A DNA stretch of 64,000 bases from DASSUW01 sp963730535 (GCA_963730535.1 CAVSRU010000011.1:124001-188000), one strand, 5' to 3'. Positions 7,444 through 16,186 are shown, counted from the stretch's first letter. Program-made: numbers and translations. The notes: generated from the sequence alone by a model not told the origin.

Positions 7444-9608
7444 CAGGCCGCGACCAGCTCGTGGCGCCGGCGGATCCCGTACAGCGTCGTCCGCTCCGCC
7501 GCCGGGCGCCCGGCGGCGTGGGCGGCGCCGACCAGGTCCTCCGGCTCGAGCCGCACGCCGTGGTACGAGCCCGCCATGCGTGAGATCGACTCCTCCATCA
7601 GCGTCCCGCCGAGGTCGTTGACGCCCCAGCGCAGCGCCTCGGTGGCGGCGTCGAGCCCCATCTTCACCCAGCTCGCCTGGAGGTTGACGATCGTGCGCCC
7701 GAGCGCGAGCCGGAACGCCGCCGTGTGCTTGAGGTTCTCCTCGCGGCTGATCTCCTCGATCCCGTGGGTGCGGCCGAGCTGGGTGTGGAACGGGATGAAC
7801 GAGAGCGGCACGAACTCGGTGAAGCCGCCGGTGCGCTCCTGGAGGGCCCGCACGACGCGCATGTGCTCGGCGAGCTCCGCGGGGGTCTCGATGTGTCCGA
7901 ACATCACGGTGACCGTCGAGCGCAGGCCGGTGCGGTGGGCGGCCTCGATGATCTGCACCCAGCGGGCGGCGGGCAGCTTGTTGGGGCTGATGCGGGCGCG
8001 GACGCCGTCGTCGAGCACCTCGGCGGCGGTCCCGGGCACCGAGTCGAGCCCGGCGTCGGCGAGCTGTGAGAGCACCGCCGCCGGCTCGAGGCCGGTGGTG
8101 TCGCACATGTGCGCGATCTCCATCGGGCTGTACGCGTGTAGGTGCAGCTCCGGCGCCGTCTCCTTGGCGAGGCGCAGCCACCCGAGGTAGTCCTCGAGCG
8201 TCCAGTCCGGGTGGATGCCGGACTGCATGCAGATCTCGGTCGCCCCGAAGGCCACGGCGTCGTGCACGCGGCGGACGAACTCCTCGCGGTCGTGCTCGTA
8301 CGCGTCGGGCGAGCGGCGGCCGACGCCGAAGCCGCAGAACGCGCAGCCGACGATGCAGACGTTCGAGACGTTGATGTTGCGGTTGACGACGTACGTGACC
8401 GTGTCGCCGGCCAGCTCGGCGCGCAGCTCGTCGGCCGCCTGGCGCATGTCCTCGATCACCTCGGGGCGGCTCTCGGCGAACAGGGCGGAGAGCTCGTCGG
8501 GCGCGAGGGCGCGGCCGTCGCGGGCGCGCTCGAGCGTGGCGGGCGCCGTCTGCGCGGCGCCGCGGCGCGGGATGAACGCGCGGTAGCGGTCGCGGACGAC
8601 CTCGAGCACGCGCGGGGCGATCCACTCCTCGTCGATGAAGCGCCCGTACACGCACAGCCGCTCGGCGAGCGCGACGCCGTCCTCCGCCAGCCGGCGGCGG
8701 ACCTGGTGGGGCGACGGGAACGGGTGCTCGGGCGAGATGTGGTCGCCGTTGGCCGACAGCCCGCCGAGGTCGGTGGCCCCGGCCGCGACGAGCTCCGGCC
8801 ACCAGTCGGCGAGGTTGGGCGGCACCTGGATGCCGACGCCGGGCAGGAGCCGGCGGGTCTCCGCGATCAGCCGCTTCATGTCGTCGAGCGTGACCGGCGT
8901 GGCCCATCCGGGCGCGCCGTGCTCCGGCGCGGCGTGCAGGCCGGTGCGCCAGTACGCGTCCGCCGCCTCGCTCGCGATCTCGGCGGGCTCCTCGCCGTAG
9001 TAGCGGCGGTGGGGCACGAAGTTCTGGAGGATCACCTCCTGGAGGTGGTCGAAGCCGGCGAGCGCCTCGAGCGAGGCGACCCGGTCCTCCTCGGACTCGC
9101 CGATGCCGACCAGGATCCCGCTCGTGAACGGGATCCGCAGCCCCTGCGCTGCGGCGATCGTCGCGAGCCGCTCGGCCGGGTGCTTGGTCGGCGAGCCCTG
9201 GTGGGCGACCAGGTCGGAGTTGATCGACTCCAGCATCAGGCCCTGGGAGGCGGTCACCTCGCGCAGGCGGGCGAGGTCGTCGCGGGCGAGCACGCCGAGG
9301 TTCGTATGCGGGAGCAGGCCCCGCTCGAGCGCGCGCTCGCAGGCCCACACGACGTACGCCGTGAAGTCGTCGAATCCGAGCCGCGCGAGCCGCGCGCGGA
9401 CGCCGGGATGGTGGTCGGGCGCCTCGCCCGTCAGCACCAGCAGCTCCTTCACCTTGCGCCGGGCGGCGCGGTCGATCAGCCGCTCGACCTCCTCGGGCTC
9501 GTGCAGGTGCGGCTGGTGGGTGGCGAACGCGCAGTACTTGCAGTGGCACCGGCACGTGCGCGAGAGGGAGAGCGTGACGTTGCGCGAGAACGTGACCCGG
9601 CGGCGCAT
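7443..9608 (-). CDS. fbiC: Fo synthase, fused CofG/CofH (7,8-didemethyl-8-hydroxy-5-deazariboflavin synthase)
   Basis: FbiC makes the F420 chromophore Fo from tyrosine and the flavin precursor 5-amino-6-ribitylaminouracil with two radical-SAM centres. The 721-residue protein contains both halves. The N-terminal CofG-like part has CX3CX2C at Cys19, Cys23 and Cys26; the C-terminal CofH-like part has CX3CX2C at Cys418, Cys422 and Cys425 within NVCIVGCAFCGFG. The fused form is typical of actinobacteria. A TATCGT hexamer nine bases before ATG 9608 suggests leaderless transcription. The downstream PhoD-like gene overlaps its stop. Confidence 0.95.
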   Translation of the reverse strand: MRRRVTFSRNVTLSLSRTCRCHCKYCAFATHQPHLHEPEEVERLIDRAARRKVKELLVLTGEAPDHHPGVRARLARLGFDDFTAYVVWACERALERGLLPHTNLGVLARDDLARLREVTASQGLMLESINSDLVAHQGSPTKHPAERLATIAAAQGLRIPFTSGILVGIGESEEDRVASLEALAGFDHLQEVILQNFVPHRRYYGEEPAEIASEAADAYWRTGLHAAPEHGAPGWATPVTLDDMKRLIAETRRLLPGVGIQVPPNLADWWPELVAAGATDLGGLSANGDHISPEHPFPSPHQVRRRLAEDGVALAERLCVYGRFIDEEWIAPRVLEVVRDRYRAFIPRRGAAQTAPATLERARDGRALAPDELSALFAESRPEVIEDMRQAADELRAELAGDTVTYVVNRNINVSNVCIVGCAFCGFGVGRRSPDAYEHDREEFVRRVHDAVAFGATEICMQSGIHPDWTLEDYLGWLRLAKETAPELHLHAYSPMEIAHMCDTTGLEPAAVLSQLADAGLDSVPGTAAEVLDDGVRARISPNKLPAARWVQIIEAAHRTGLRSTVTVMFGHIETPAELAEHMRVVRALQERTGGFTEFVPLSFIPFHTQLGRTHGIEEISREENLKHTAAFRLALGRTIVNLQASWVKMGLDAATEALRWGVNDLGGTLMEESISRMAGSYHGVRLEPEDLVGAAHAAGRPAAERTTLYGIRRRHELVAA

Positions 9609-9617
9609 GCAGGCCTG

Positions 9618-9627
9618 ACGATACCGG
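9618..9627. promoter_or_regulatory. Candidate divergent -10 block for fbiC and the THI5-like lipoprotein gene
   Basis: ACGATACCGG gives TATCGT on the minus strand, nine bases before ATG 9608, and a weaker TACCGG on the plus strand about 19 bases before GTG 9647, with a shared TA. The minus element is the better supported one. Confidence 0.35.
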
Positions 9628-9646
9628 TGCCACCATCATTGACCGC

Positions 9647-10624
9647 GTGCTCCGGGCCGCCCTCCTCCTCGCCCTCCTCGCGCTCGCGGGGTGCGGCGGC
9701 ACCAGCGGCGTCGACCGCCCCAACGAGGCGGCCTCGCTGCTGCTCGACTTCACGCCCAACGGCGTGCACACCGGCATCTACCTCGCACTGGCCCGCGACT
9801 TCGACGGCGCCGAGGGGGTCGAGCTCGACGTCCGCGCGCCGGGCGCGTCGACCGACGCGCTGCGCCAGCTCCAGGGCGGCCGGACGGACATGGCGATCCT
9901 CGACATCCACGACCTCGGGCTGGCGCGGCAGGAGGGAGCCGACATCGTCGGCGTCATGGCGGTCGTCCAGCGGCCGCTCGCCTCCGTGCTCGCGCTGCCG
10001 GACGTCCGCCGCCCGCGCGAGCTCGAAGGCCGGCGGGCGGGCGTGACCGGGCTGCCGTCCGACGTGGCCGTCCTGCGCTCGGTGGTCGAGGGCGACGGCG
10101 GCGACCCCGACGCCGTGCGCACGACGACGATCGGCTTCGAGGCGGTCAAGGCGCTGCTCGCCGGGCGCGTGGCGGGCGCGACCGCGTTCTGGAACGTCGA
10201 GGGCGTGGCGCTGCGCGCCCGCCGGCCGGACACGCGCGAGTTCCGCGTCGACGACTACGGCGCGCCCGCGTACCCGGAGCTCGTGCTCTGCGTGACCCGC
10301 TCGACGCTCGAGGAGCGCCGCCCGGTCGTCGCGGCCACGATCCGGGCGCTCCAGCGGGGATACGTCTCCGCCCAGACCGATCCGGAGAGCGGCGTCAGCG
10401 CCCTGGTGGAGGCCGAGCCCGGCCTCGAGCGCGAGGCCGCCCAGGCGCAGTTCGACGCCGTCGCCCCCGCCTTCACGGCCGGCGCGCGCGCCTACGGCGA
10501 GCTGCGCGAGGACGTGCTGCGGGAGTGGGCGCGGTGGGACGAGGAGTTCGGGATCCTCGACCGGGCGCCCGACGTCGGCCGCGCGTTCGACCTCACGCTC
10601 GTCGGGCCCGTGTCCAACCCCTGA
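9647..10624 (+). CDS. NMT1/THI5-like ABC transporter substrate-binding lipoprotein
   Basis: A 325-residue periplasmic-binding-type lipoprotein. It has a short hydrophobic leader ending in the lipobox LALAGC, so it should be anchored outside the membrane. LLLDFTPNGVHTGIYLALA and the later GGRTDMAILD match the NMT1/THI5 family that binds pyrimidine thiamine precursors such as formylaminopyrimidine. No permease or ATPase gene is adjacent, so the transporter partners must be elsewhere. The start is GTG 9647 without a clear Shine-Dalgarno. Other small heteroaromatic or sulfonate ligands remain possible. Confidence 0.8.
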   Translation: MLRAALLLALLALAGCGGTSGVDRPNEAASLLLDFTPNGVHTGIYLALARDFDGAEGVELDVRAPGASTDALRQLQGGRTDMAILDIHDLGLARQEGADIVGVMAVVQRPLASVLALPDVRRPRELEGRRAGVTGLPSDVAVLRSVVEGDGGDPDAVRTTTIGFEAVKALLAGRVAGATAFWNVEGVALRARRPDTREFRVDDYGAPAYPELVLCVTRSTLEERRPVVAATIRALQRGYVSAQTDPESGVSALVEAEPGLEREAAQAQFDAVAPAFTAGARAYGELREDVLREWARWDEEFGILDRAPDVGRAFDLTLVGPVSNP

Positions 10625-10627
10625 GCC

Positions 10628-11491
10628 TCACGCGAGCGCGTCGGCCAGCAGGTCGACCTGCTCCGGCTCCGCGCTGGTCGGGAACAGCACGAACTCGTCG
10701 CACCCGGCGTCGGCGAAGCCCGCGACGTACTGCCTGACGGTCTCGGCGTCGATCGCCGCGCTGTCGGCAACCATCCGCGCGTACTTGCCGAGCCACTCGT
10801 AGTAGTGGAGGAGGTAGGCGTCGGCCGCCTCGCGGGCGCCGTCGCCGAGCCCGAAGTAGGCCAGCGCGGCGGCGCGCGGCTGGTCGGTGCGGCCCGCCGC
10901 CTCCCACGCGGCCCGCAGCTTCGCGAGGCCTTCGCCGAACTGGTCCGGCGTGCCGCCGCCCATGATCCAGCCGTCGCCGTACTTGGCCGCGCGCTCGAAG
11001 GCCACGTCGGCGGAGCCGCCGATGAGCAGCCCCGGGCGGCCCTGCGGCAGCGCCGGCCCGACGCCTCCCGCCGTCCCGAACGAGGTGTCTCCCTCCCACA
11101 CCCGCTTCCAGGTCTCCAGCATCTCGTCGAAGTCGCGCCCGCGGGTGTGGAAGTCCACGTCCGAGGCCTCGTAGTCGTCCTCGCGCCCGCCGACGGCGAC
11201 GCCGAGCGTCAGGCGCCCGTTCGAGAGGTGGTGGAGCGTCGCCGCCTGCTTGGCGACGAGCGCGCCGTTGGCCCGGTACGGCGCGATCATGATCGCCGTC
11301 ATCAGCCCGATCCGCTCGGTCACCGCGGCTGCCGCGGCGAGGGCGATCAGCGGCTCGTAGTTCGGATAGACGATCCGGTCGAGCGTCGCGAGGCTCGAGA
11401 ACCCGCGCGCGTCCGCGCGGCGCGCCCACTCGAGCAGCTGATCGCGCTCGACGCCCGGGATCGTGGCGGGCAGTCCGATGGCGACGTCCAT
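10628..11491 (-). CDS. LLM-class (luciferase-like) oxidoreductase, probably F420-dependent
   Basis: A 287-residue TIM-barrel of the bacterial luciferase superfamily. IGLPATIPG at the N-terminus, the WARRADARGFSSLATLDR segment, IGLMTAIMIAPYRANGALVAKQAATL, and LTLGVAVGGREDDYEA fit the actinobacterial LLM enzymes that use F420H2 rather than FMNH2. Its place among F420 biosynthesis genes supports that cofactor. ATG 11491 has GAGGAGG upstream and also a TAGAGG hexamer seven bases away. The substrate is unknown. It is divergently transcribed from a PPOX-type gene only 20 bases away. Confidence 0.85.
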   Translation of the reverse strand: MDVAIGLPATIPGVERDQLLEWARRADARGFSSLATLDRIVYPNYEPLIALAAAAAVTERIGLMTAIMIAPYRANGALVAKQAATLHHLSNGRLTLGVAVGGREDDYEASDVDFHTRGRDFDEMLETWKRVWEGDTSFGTAGGVGPALPQGRPGLLIGGSADVAFERAAKYGDGWIMGGGTPDQFGEGLAKLRAAWEAAGRTDQPRAAALAYFGLGDGAREAADAYLLHYYEWLGKYARMVADSAAIDAETVRQYVAGFADAGCDEFVLFPTSAEPEQVDLLADALA

Positions 11492-11498
11492 CCGTCCT

Positions 11499-11508
11499 CC
11501 TCTACGCT
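11499..11508. promoter_or_regulatory. Candidate shared divergent -10 block between LLM and PPOX genes
   Basis: CCTCTACGCT contains TAGAGG (minus, seven bases before ATG 11491) and TACGCT (plus, only three bases before GTG 11512) sharing one TA. The short plus spacing makes the plus assignment doubtful, but the whole intergenic space is 20 bases. Confidence 0.35.
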
Positions 11509-11511
11509 CGC

Positions 11512-11940
11512 GTGATCGTCGGGCGAACGATAGATGAGCTCCCCGGCTGGGCCCGGGAGCTGCTCGCTGCCGAGCGGGTCGCGCGGCTCGCGTTCGTCGA
11601 CGACCACGACCACCCGCGCGTCCTCCCCATGACGTTCGCGGTCGCCGAGGGCGCGATCTGGAGCGCGATCGACGACAAGCCCAAGCGCTCGCGCGAGCCG
11701 GCGCGTCTGCGCTACCTGCGGCGCCGGCCCGAGGCGGCGCTGTGCGTGGACCGCTACGACGACGACTGGGACCGGCTGGCGTGGGTCCAGCTCCTGGGCA
11801 CCGTCAGCATCGTCGACATCGACGCGGCGCCGGCCGCCATCGCCGCGCTCAGCGCCCGCTACGCGCCCTACCGCGAGCGCCGGCCTCCGGGGCCGCTGCT
11901 GCGGCTCGAGCCGGAGCGAGCGGTGTACTGGCGCGCCTAA
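11512..11940 (+). CDS. PPOX-class (split beta-barrel) F420-dependent enzyme
   Basis: A 142-residue split-barrel flavin/deazaflavin-binding protein. ELLAAERVARLAFVDDHDHPRVLPMTFAVAEG is the usual first half (read here as two adjoining motifs, ARLAFVD and PRVLPMTFAV), followed by SAIDDKPKRSREPARLRYL and VDRYDDDWDRLAWVQLLG, a pattern seen in the Rv0121-like group of probable F420-dependent enzymes. The start is GTG 11512. Its stop overlaps the stop of the convergent Fic gene by four bases. Substrate unknown; a role in F420H2-dependent reduction is inferred from family and context. Confidence 0.8.
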   Translation: MIVGRTIDELPGWARELLAAERVARLAFVDDHDHPRVLPMTFAVAEGAIWSAIDDKPKRSREPARLRYLRRRPEAALCVDRYDDDWDRLAWVQLLGTVSIVDIDAAPAAIAALSARYAPYRERRPPGPLLRLEPERAVYWRA

Positions 11941-13010
11941 GCATCCCCGAGTCGCTGTAACCGATCAGCGAGCCCTTCAGGGGGTCGGAAGAGGTAGCGC
12001 CGCCCCGCACGCTGTATATCGAGGACCCCGCGCGCGGCGAGATCTCGGAGATCGGTACGTGCCGTCTCGTGCGTCACCCCGTGACTTGTCGCGTGCGAGC
12101 CGAAGGTGTAGATGCCGTCCGGGTTCCGGAGCGCGTCGCCGAGCAGCGCCAGCTGACGGTGGTTGAACCCGCGTGAGCCGCGGATCAGCCGCTCCACCGA
12201 TCGCACCTCAGCAACCTTGCGGTCGAGATATCGGTGGAGCTGCTCGATCGCCTGCTCGATCACTTCGAGCTGATAGAGGATGAAGTAGGTGGCGTCGCGC
12301 TCGTCGGACTCGGTCTCAAGGAACGAGCGCTTGTACTTGCCGTGGGCTTGACGCAGGATCTTTGAGATCGACAAGTACTCGACCAGCCAGTAGCCACGGC
12401 TGCGGAGATACCACGAGAACAACACCCGCGCGGTGCGCCCGTTGCCGTCCTCGAACGGATGGTCGTACGCCAGCCAGAAGTGAAGAAGGATCCCGCGAAT
12501 CACCGGGTGGATGAACTGATCGTCGTCGTCCGGCGCGTTGGCAAAGGCGCACATCGCCACGAGCCGAACAGGTAGCTGCTCGGCGGGCGGGGGACTATGC
12601 AGCAGGCTGCCGTCCTGGTCCACCACCGCGACACGATCCTCGTCGGGCCGTTGCAGCCGCCCGCTTGCACTGGGGTCGTCCAGAGTGCCCTCCGTCACGA
12701 TGCGATGCAGTTCGAGGACGGCTGCGGGCGTGAGCGTGTCTCCCATTTCCTCACGCATCCACCGCAGCGCTCGATAGTTGTTGGCGATCATCCGCTCACT
12801 GCGGTCCTTCGGCTCCCGACCGGTGCGCAACAGCTCCTTGGCGACCCGACGCGTCGTGTTGGCACCCTCGAGCTGGCTTGAGCGGATCGCTTCCTCCATC
12901 AGCGAGTTGACGAGGTACTGGCGGCGAGCGTCGTCGTCGGCGGTGACGACCTCGGGCATGGCGATCGCGCCGCTGGAGCGTTGGTCGACGAAGTGCAACC
13001 GCCGCAGCAC
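11937..13010 (-). CDS. Fic-domain AMP-transferase-like protein with C-terminal winged helix
   Basis: Fic enzymes transfer AMP or other phosphate groups onto target proteins. The catalytic motif HPFEDGNGRTAR is intact (residues 184-195 from GTG 13010), and SSQLEGA (44-50) is the N-terminal autoinhibitory helix motif of class II Fic proteins. The C-terminus (about 285-350) looks like a winged helix, so self-regulation is plausible. The frame stays open upstream to a TAG at 13182-13184. Those 57 codons encode recognisable Fic N-terminal sequence (WDKLRHLTPP, EEWWLGIK) but no ATG, GTG or TTG. The true gene is therefore longer and either frameshifted or uses a non-standard start. Confidence 0.85.
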   Translation of the reverse strand: MLRRLHFVDQRSSGAIAMPEVVTADDDARRQYLVNSLMEEAIRSSQLEGANTTRRVAKELLRTGREPKDRSERMIANNYRALRWMREEMGDTLTPAAVLELHRIVTEGTLDDPSASGRLQRPDEDRVAVVDQDGSLLHSPPPAEQLPVRLVAMCAFANAPDDDDQFIHPVIRGILLHFWLAYDHPFEDGNGRTARVLFSWYLRSRGYWLVEYLSISKILRQAHGKYKRSFLETESDERDATYFILYQLEVIEQAIEQLHRYLDRKVAEVRSVERLIRGSRGFNHRQLALLGDALRNPDGIYTFGSHATSHGVTHETARTDLRDLAARGVLDIQRAGRRYLFRPPEGLADRLQRLGDA

Positions 13011-13270
13011 CGCGTCGGGCAGCGTGTACGTGAAGGGCGCCCCCGCGGCATCGGTCAGCGGAAGGCTGCGGTCGGCAGCCTGCCGAACGATCTTGATGCC
13101 AAGCCACCATTCCTCCTGCGTGAGGCCATCTGGCGGCGTGAGATGACGCAGCTTGTCCCAGTGGACATACTCGCGCTCCGGCTAGCGCGAATCTCAGGGC
13201 GGCCGTCTGCCGCTCAGGGAAGCTCGCCCTCAGATCCTGGGTGCGAGGTGGAGGCGCAACGACATTCGAC

Positions 13271-13342
13271 ATCCAATTCTATCCAAGGAAATACGATCCT
13301 GGAATTAGATCCAAGAGTTGGGTTTCTTGGACAGAATTGGAA
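13271..13342. repeat. AT-rich inverted repeat (20-base arms, 17 matches) plus a degenerate third copy
   Basis: The arm at 13271-13290 contains CCAATTCTATCCAAG; the arm at 13323-13342, read on the minus strand, contains CCAATTCTGTCCAAG. A weaker direct copy (12 of 20) sits between them at 13299-13318. The block is much more AT-rich than its surroundings and lies upstream of the Fic frame and just after the korB stop. It could be an operator for the Fic gene or the ends of a small mobile element. Confidence 0.6.
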
Positions 13343-13345
13343 TAG

Positions 13346-14344
13346 CTACGCGACGGTCCAGGTGTCGCCGGCGTGCAGGAGGTCGGCGAGGGCGCCTGGC
13401 TCGAGTGAGCGGCGGGCCTCGGCCAGCTTGGCGCCGGCCTCGGCGATCCCGACCGGGCGCTCGACGGCGCGGAAGACGCCGATCGGCGTCGGGTCGCTGG
13501 GGCTGTCGGCGAGGCGGGCGAGGGCGAACGCCTGCGCCGGGTCGTCGCGGTGGGCGTCGTGGACCACGATCGCCGGGTCGTCGCCGGTCGCGACCACGAG
13601 CCGCCCGTCGGGCGCGCGGACGACGCCATGCTCGAAGTCCGGGCCGAAGCGGATCGGCTCGCCGTGCTCGAGCGGGATGCGGTTGAACACGGCCTGCTGC
13701 TTGTCGGTCAGCGGCGCGAACGCGCCGTCGTTGAACACCGGGCAGTTCTGGTAGATCTCGACGAAGGCCGCGCCGCGGTGCTCGGCGGCCGCGCGCAGGA
13801 CGGCCGTCATGTGCACGCGGTCGCGGTCGATCGTGCGCGCGGCGAACGTCGCTCCCGCGCCGAGCGCGAGCGCGAGCGGGTTGAACGGCTCGTCGTGCGC
13901 CCCGAACGGCGTCGACTTCGTGACCTTGCCGAGCTCGGAGGTCGGCGACGCCTGGCCCTTGGTCAGCCCGTAGATCTGGTTGTTGAACATCAGGATCTTG
14001 ATCGGGACGTTGCGGCGCAGGGCGTGGATCAAGTGGTTGCCGCCGATCGACAGCGCGTCGCCGTCGCCCGTGATCACCCAGATCGAGAGGTCACCGCGGA
14101 CGGCGGCCAGGCCGGTCGCGAGCGCCGGCGCGCGCCCGTGGATGCCGTGCATGCCGTACGTGTCCATGTAGTAGGCGAAGCGGCCCGCGCAGCCGATGCC
14201 GGACACGAAGACGACGCGGTGGGGCGGGATCCCCAGCTCGGGCATCAGCCCCTGCACCGCGGCGAGCACCGCGTAGTCGCCGCAGCCCGGGCACCAGCGC
14301 GTCTCCTGGTCGGAGGAGAAGTCCTGCTTGGTGAGCGCGGTCAC
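13346..14344 (-). CDS. korB: 2-oxoacid:ferredoxin oxidoreductase, beta subunit
   Basis: The thiamine-diphosphate subunit of a two-subunit 2-oxoacid (probably 2-oxoglutarate):ferredoxin oxidoreductase. The 332-residue protein shows WCPGCGDYAV near residue 17, the CAGR segment, the thiamine-diphosphate motif GDGDALSIGGNH, and NNQIYGLTKGQASPTS. The start is GTG 14344, overlapping the korA stop as GTGA, so alpha and beta are translationally coupled. In actinobacteria such KorAB enzymes support CoA-dependent 2-oxoglutarate oxidation in an alternative TCA route. Substrate choice is inferred from the fused alpha subunit next door. Confidence 0.92.
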   Translation of the reverse strand: MTALTKQDFSSDQETRWCPGCGDYAVLAAVQGLMPELGIPPHRVVFVSGIGCAGRFAYYMDTYGMHGIHGRAPALATGLAAVRGDLSIWVITGDGDALSIGGNHLIHALRRNVPIKILMFNNQIYGLTKGQASPTSELGKVTKSTPFGAHDEPFNPLALALGAGATFAARTIDRDRVHMTAVLRAAAEHRGAAFVEIYQNCPVFNDGAFAPLTDKQQAVFNRIPLEHGEPIRFGPDFEHGVVRAPDGRLVVATGDDPAIVVHDAHRDDPAQAFALARLADSPSDPTPIGVFRAVERPVGIAEAGAKLAEARRSLEPGALADLLHAGDTWTVA

Positions 14345-16176
14345 AGCCGCTCCTCCAGCTCGCGCTCGAGCTCGGCGGCGTACAGCGGCCGGCCCTCCAT
14401 CGCGCCGTAGCTCTCGACGTCGACGAGGAACTTCGCCCGCAGCACGCTCGCGAGCTGGCCGCTGTTCATCTCCGGCACGAGCACGCGCTCGTAGCGGTGC
14501 AGGACCTCGCCGAGGTCGGACGGGAGCGGGTGCAGGTGGTGCAGGTGGGCGGTGGCCACTGCGTGGCCGTTGGCCCGCACGCGGCGGGCGGCGGCGCGGA
14601 TCGCACCCCGACTCGAGCCCCACCCGAGCACGAGCAGCTCGGCGCCGGGGTCGGCGTCGACCTCGAGCCGCGGCAGGTCGGCCGTGATGCTCGCGACCTT
14701 GGCGGCCCGGATCTCGGTCATCCGCGCGTGGTTGGCGCCGTCGTAGGAGATGTCGCCGGTCACGTCCTCCTTCTCGAGGCCGCCGATGCGGTGGGTGAGC
14801 CCGGGCGTGCCGGGGATCGCCCACGGCCGGGCGCCCTTCTCGTCGCGCGCGTACGGGGAGAACGGCTCGCCGGGCTGCGCGAAGGCGGGGTCGATCGGCG
14901 GCAGGGCGTCGGCGTCCGGGATCAGCCAGGGCTCGCTCGAGTTGGCGAGGAAGAGGTCGGACAGCAGGATCACCGGCGTGCGGTAGGTCACCGCGACACG
15001 CGCCGCCTCGTAGGCGGCCTCGAAGCACTGGCCCGGCGTGGAGGCGGCGATCACGGGCAGCGGCGACTCGCCGTGGCGCCCGTGGAGGGCGGCCAGCAGG
15101 TCGGACTGCTCGGTCTTGGTCGGCATCCCGGTCGACGGGCCGGCGCGCTGGACGTCGATCACCACGAGCGGCAGCTCGAGCGCGACCGCCAGCCCGATCG
15201 TCTCGGTCTTGAGGTCCAGCCCCGGACCGCTCGTCGCCGTGACGGCCAGCGCCCCGCCGAACGCCGCGCCGAGCGCCATCCCGGCCGCCGCGATCTCGTC
15301 CTCCGCCTGGATCGTGCGCACGCCCATGTCCTGGTGGCGGGCCAGCACGTGCAGCAGCTCGGAGGCGGGCGTGATCGGGTAGCTGGCCAGCACGAGCGGC
15401 AGGCCCGAGCGCACGCTGGCCGCGATCAGCCCGAGCGCGGTCGCCGTCGTGCCGTTGACGTTGCGGTACGTCCCCGCGGGAACGTCCGTCGCCGGGTCGA
15501 CGCGGTACTGCACGTCGACCAGCTCGGACGTCTCGCCGAAGTTCCAGCCCGCCCGGAAGGCGGCGAGGTTGGCCTCCAGCGGCCCCGGCTTGTCGGCGAA
15601 CTTGGCGCGGATCCAGCGTTCGGTCGGCTCCGTCGGGCGGTCGTAGAGCCACGACACGACGCCGAGCGCGAACAGGTTCTTCGCGCGGCCGGCGTCGCGC
15701 GTCGAGACGTGCTCCATCGCCTCGGTCGCGCGCGCGGTGAGCGACGTCATCGGGATCCGGATGAGGTGGAAGCCCTCGAGCGAGCCGTCCTCGAGCGGGT
15801 TGGCGTCGTAGCCGGCCTTCTGGAGGTTGCGCTTGGTGAACGCGTCCTCGTTGGCGATCACCGTGCCGCGCCGGGCGAGCGCCCCGAGCTCGCTGCGCAG
15901 CGCCGCCGGGTTCATGGCCACCAGCACGTCCGGCTCGTCGCCGGGGGTGAGGATGTCCTGCGCCGCGAAGTGGATCTGGAACGCCGAGACGCCCGCGAGG
16001 GTGCCGGCCGGCGCGCGGATCTCGGCGGGGAAGCTCGGGAGCGTGGCGAAGTCGTTGCCGTGCTCGGCGGTGGCGTCCATGAAGCGGCTGCCCGCCAGCT
16101 GCATGCCGTCCCCGGAGTCTCCTGCGAAGCGGACGATGACTCGTCGTCGCTCCTTGACCTGCACGCTCATCCTCAT
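14341..16176 (-). CDS. korA: 2-oxoacid:ferredoxin oxidoreductase, fused gamma-alpha subunit
   Basis: About 611 residues. The N-terminal gamma domain begins VIVRFAGDSGDGMQLAGSRF; the alpha (pyrimidine-binding) domain starts around residue 215 with YRNVNGTTATALGL, then YPITPASELLH and TSGPGLDLKTE. The fused arrangement is the one seen in mycobacterial and other aerobic KorA proteins. Two ATGs are possible (16176 and 16170); neither has a convincing Shine-Dalgarno. Upstream, only ten bases away, is a small receiver-like gene, so the transcription unit appears to be 16905 down to 13346. Confidence 0.92.
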   Translation of the reverse strand: MRMSVQVKERRRVIVRFAGDSGDGMQLAGSRFMDATAEHGNDFATLPSFPAEIRAPAGTLAGVSAFQIHFAAQDILTPGDEPDVLVAMNPAALRSELGALARRGTVIANEDAFTKRNLQKAGYDANPLEDGSLEGFHLIRIPMTSLTARATEAMEHVSTRDAGRAKNLFALGVVSWLYDRPTEPTERWIRAKFADKPGPLEANLAAFRAGWNFGETSELVDVQYRVDPATDVPAGTYRNVNGTTATALGLIAASVRSGLPLVLASYPITPASELLHVLARHQDMGVRTIQAEDEIAAAGMALGAAFGGALAVTATSGPGLDLKTETIGLAVALELPLVVIDVQRAGPSTGMPTKTEQSDLLAALHGRHGESPLPVIAASTPGQCFEAAYEAARVAVTYRTPVILLSDLFLANSSEPWLIPDADALPPIDPAFAQPGEPFSPYARDEKGARPWAIPGTPGLTHRIGGLEKEDVTGDISYDGANHARMTEIRAAKVASITADLPRLEVDADPGAELLVLGWGSSRGAIRAAARRVRANGHAVATAHLHHLHPLPSDLGEVLHRYERVLVPEMNSGQLASVLRAKFLVDVESYGAMEGRPLYAAELERELEERL

Positions 16177-16186
16177 TCGTAGTGTG

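Noticed and set aside
9609..9646. TPP riboswitch before the THI5-like gene
   Set aside because: The gap is only 38 bases and lacks the CUGAGA core.
5776..9777. A single 1333-residue minus-strand protein over the fbiC region
   Set aside because: Its upstream two thirds is an Arg/Pro-rich shadow of fbiC; only the part from ATG 7443 is a real PhoD-like protein.
12796..13272. Separate minus-strand 158-residue protein upstream of Fic
   Set aside because: After about 30 residues it runs out of frame over conserved Fic sequence; at most its first part is the displaced Fic N-terminus.
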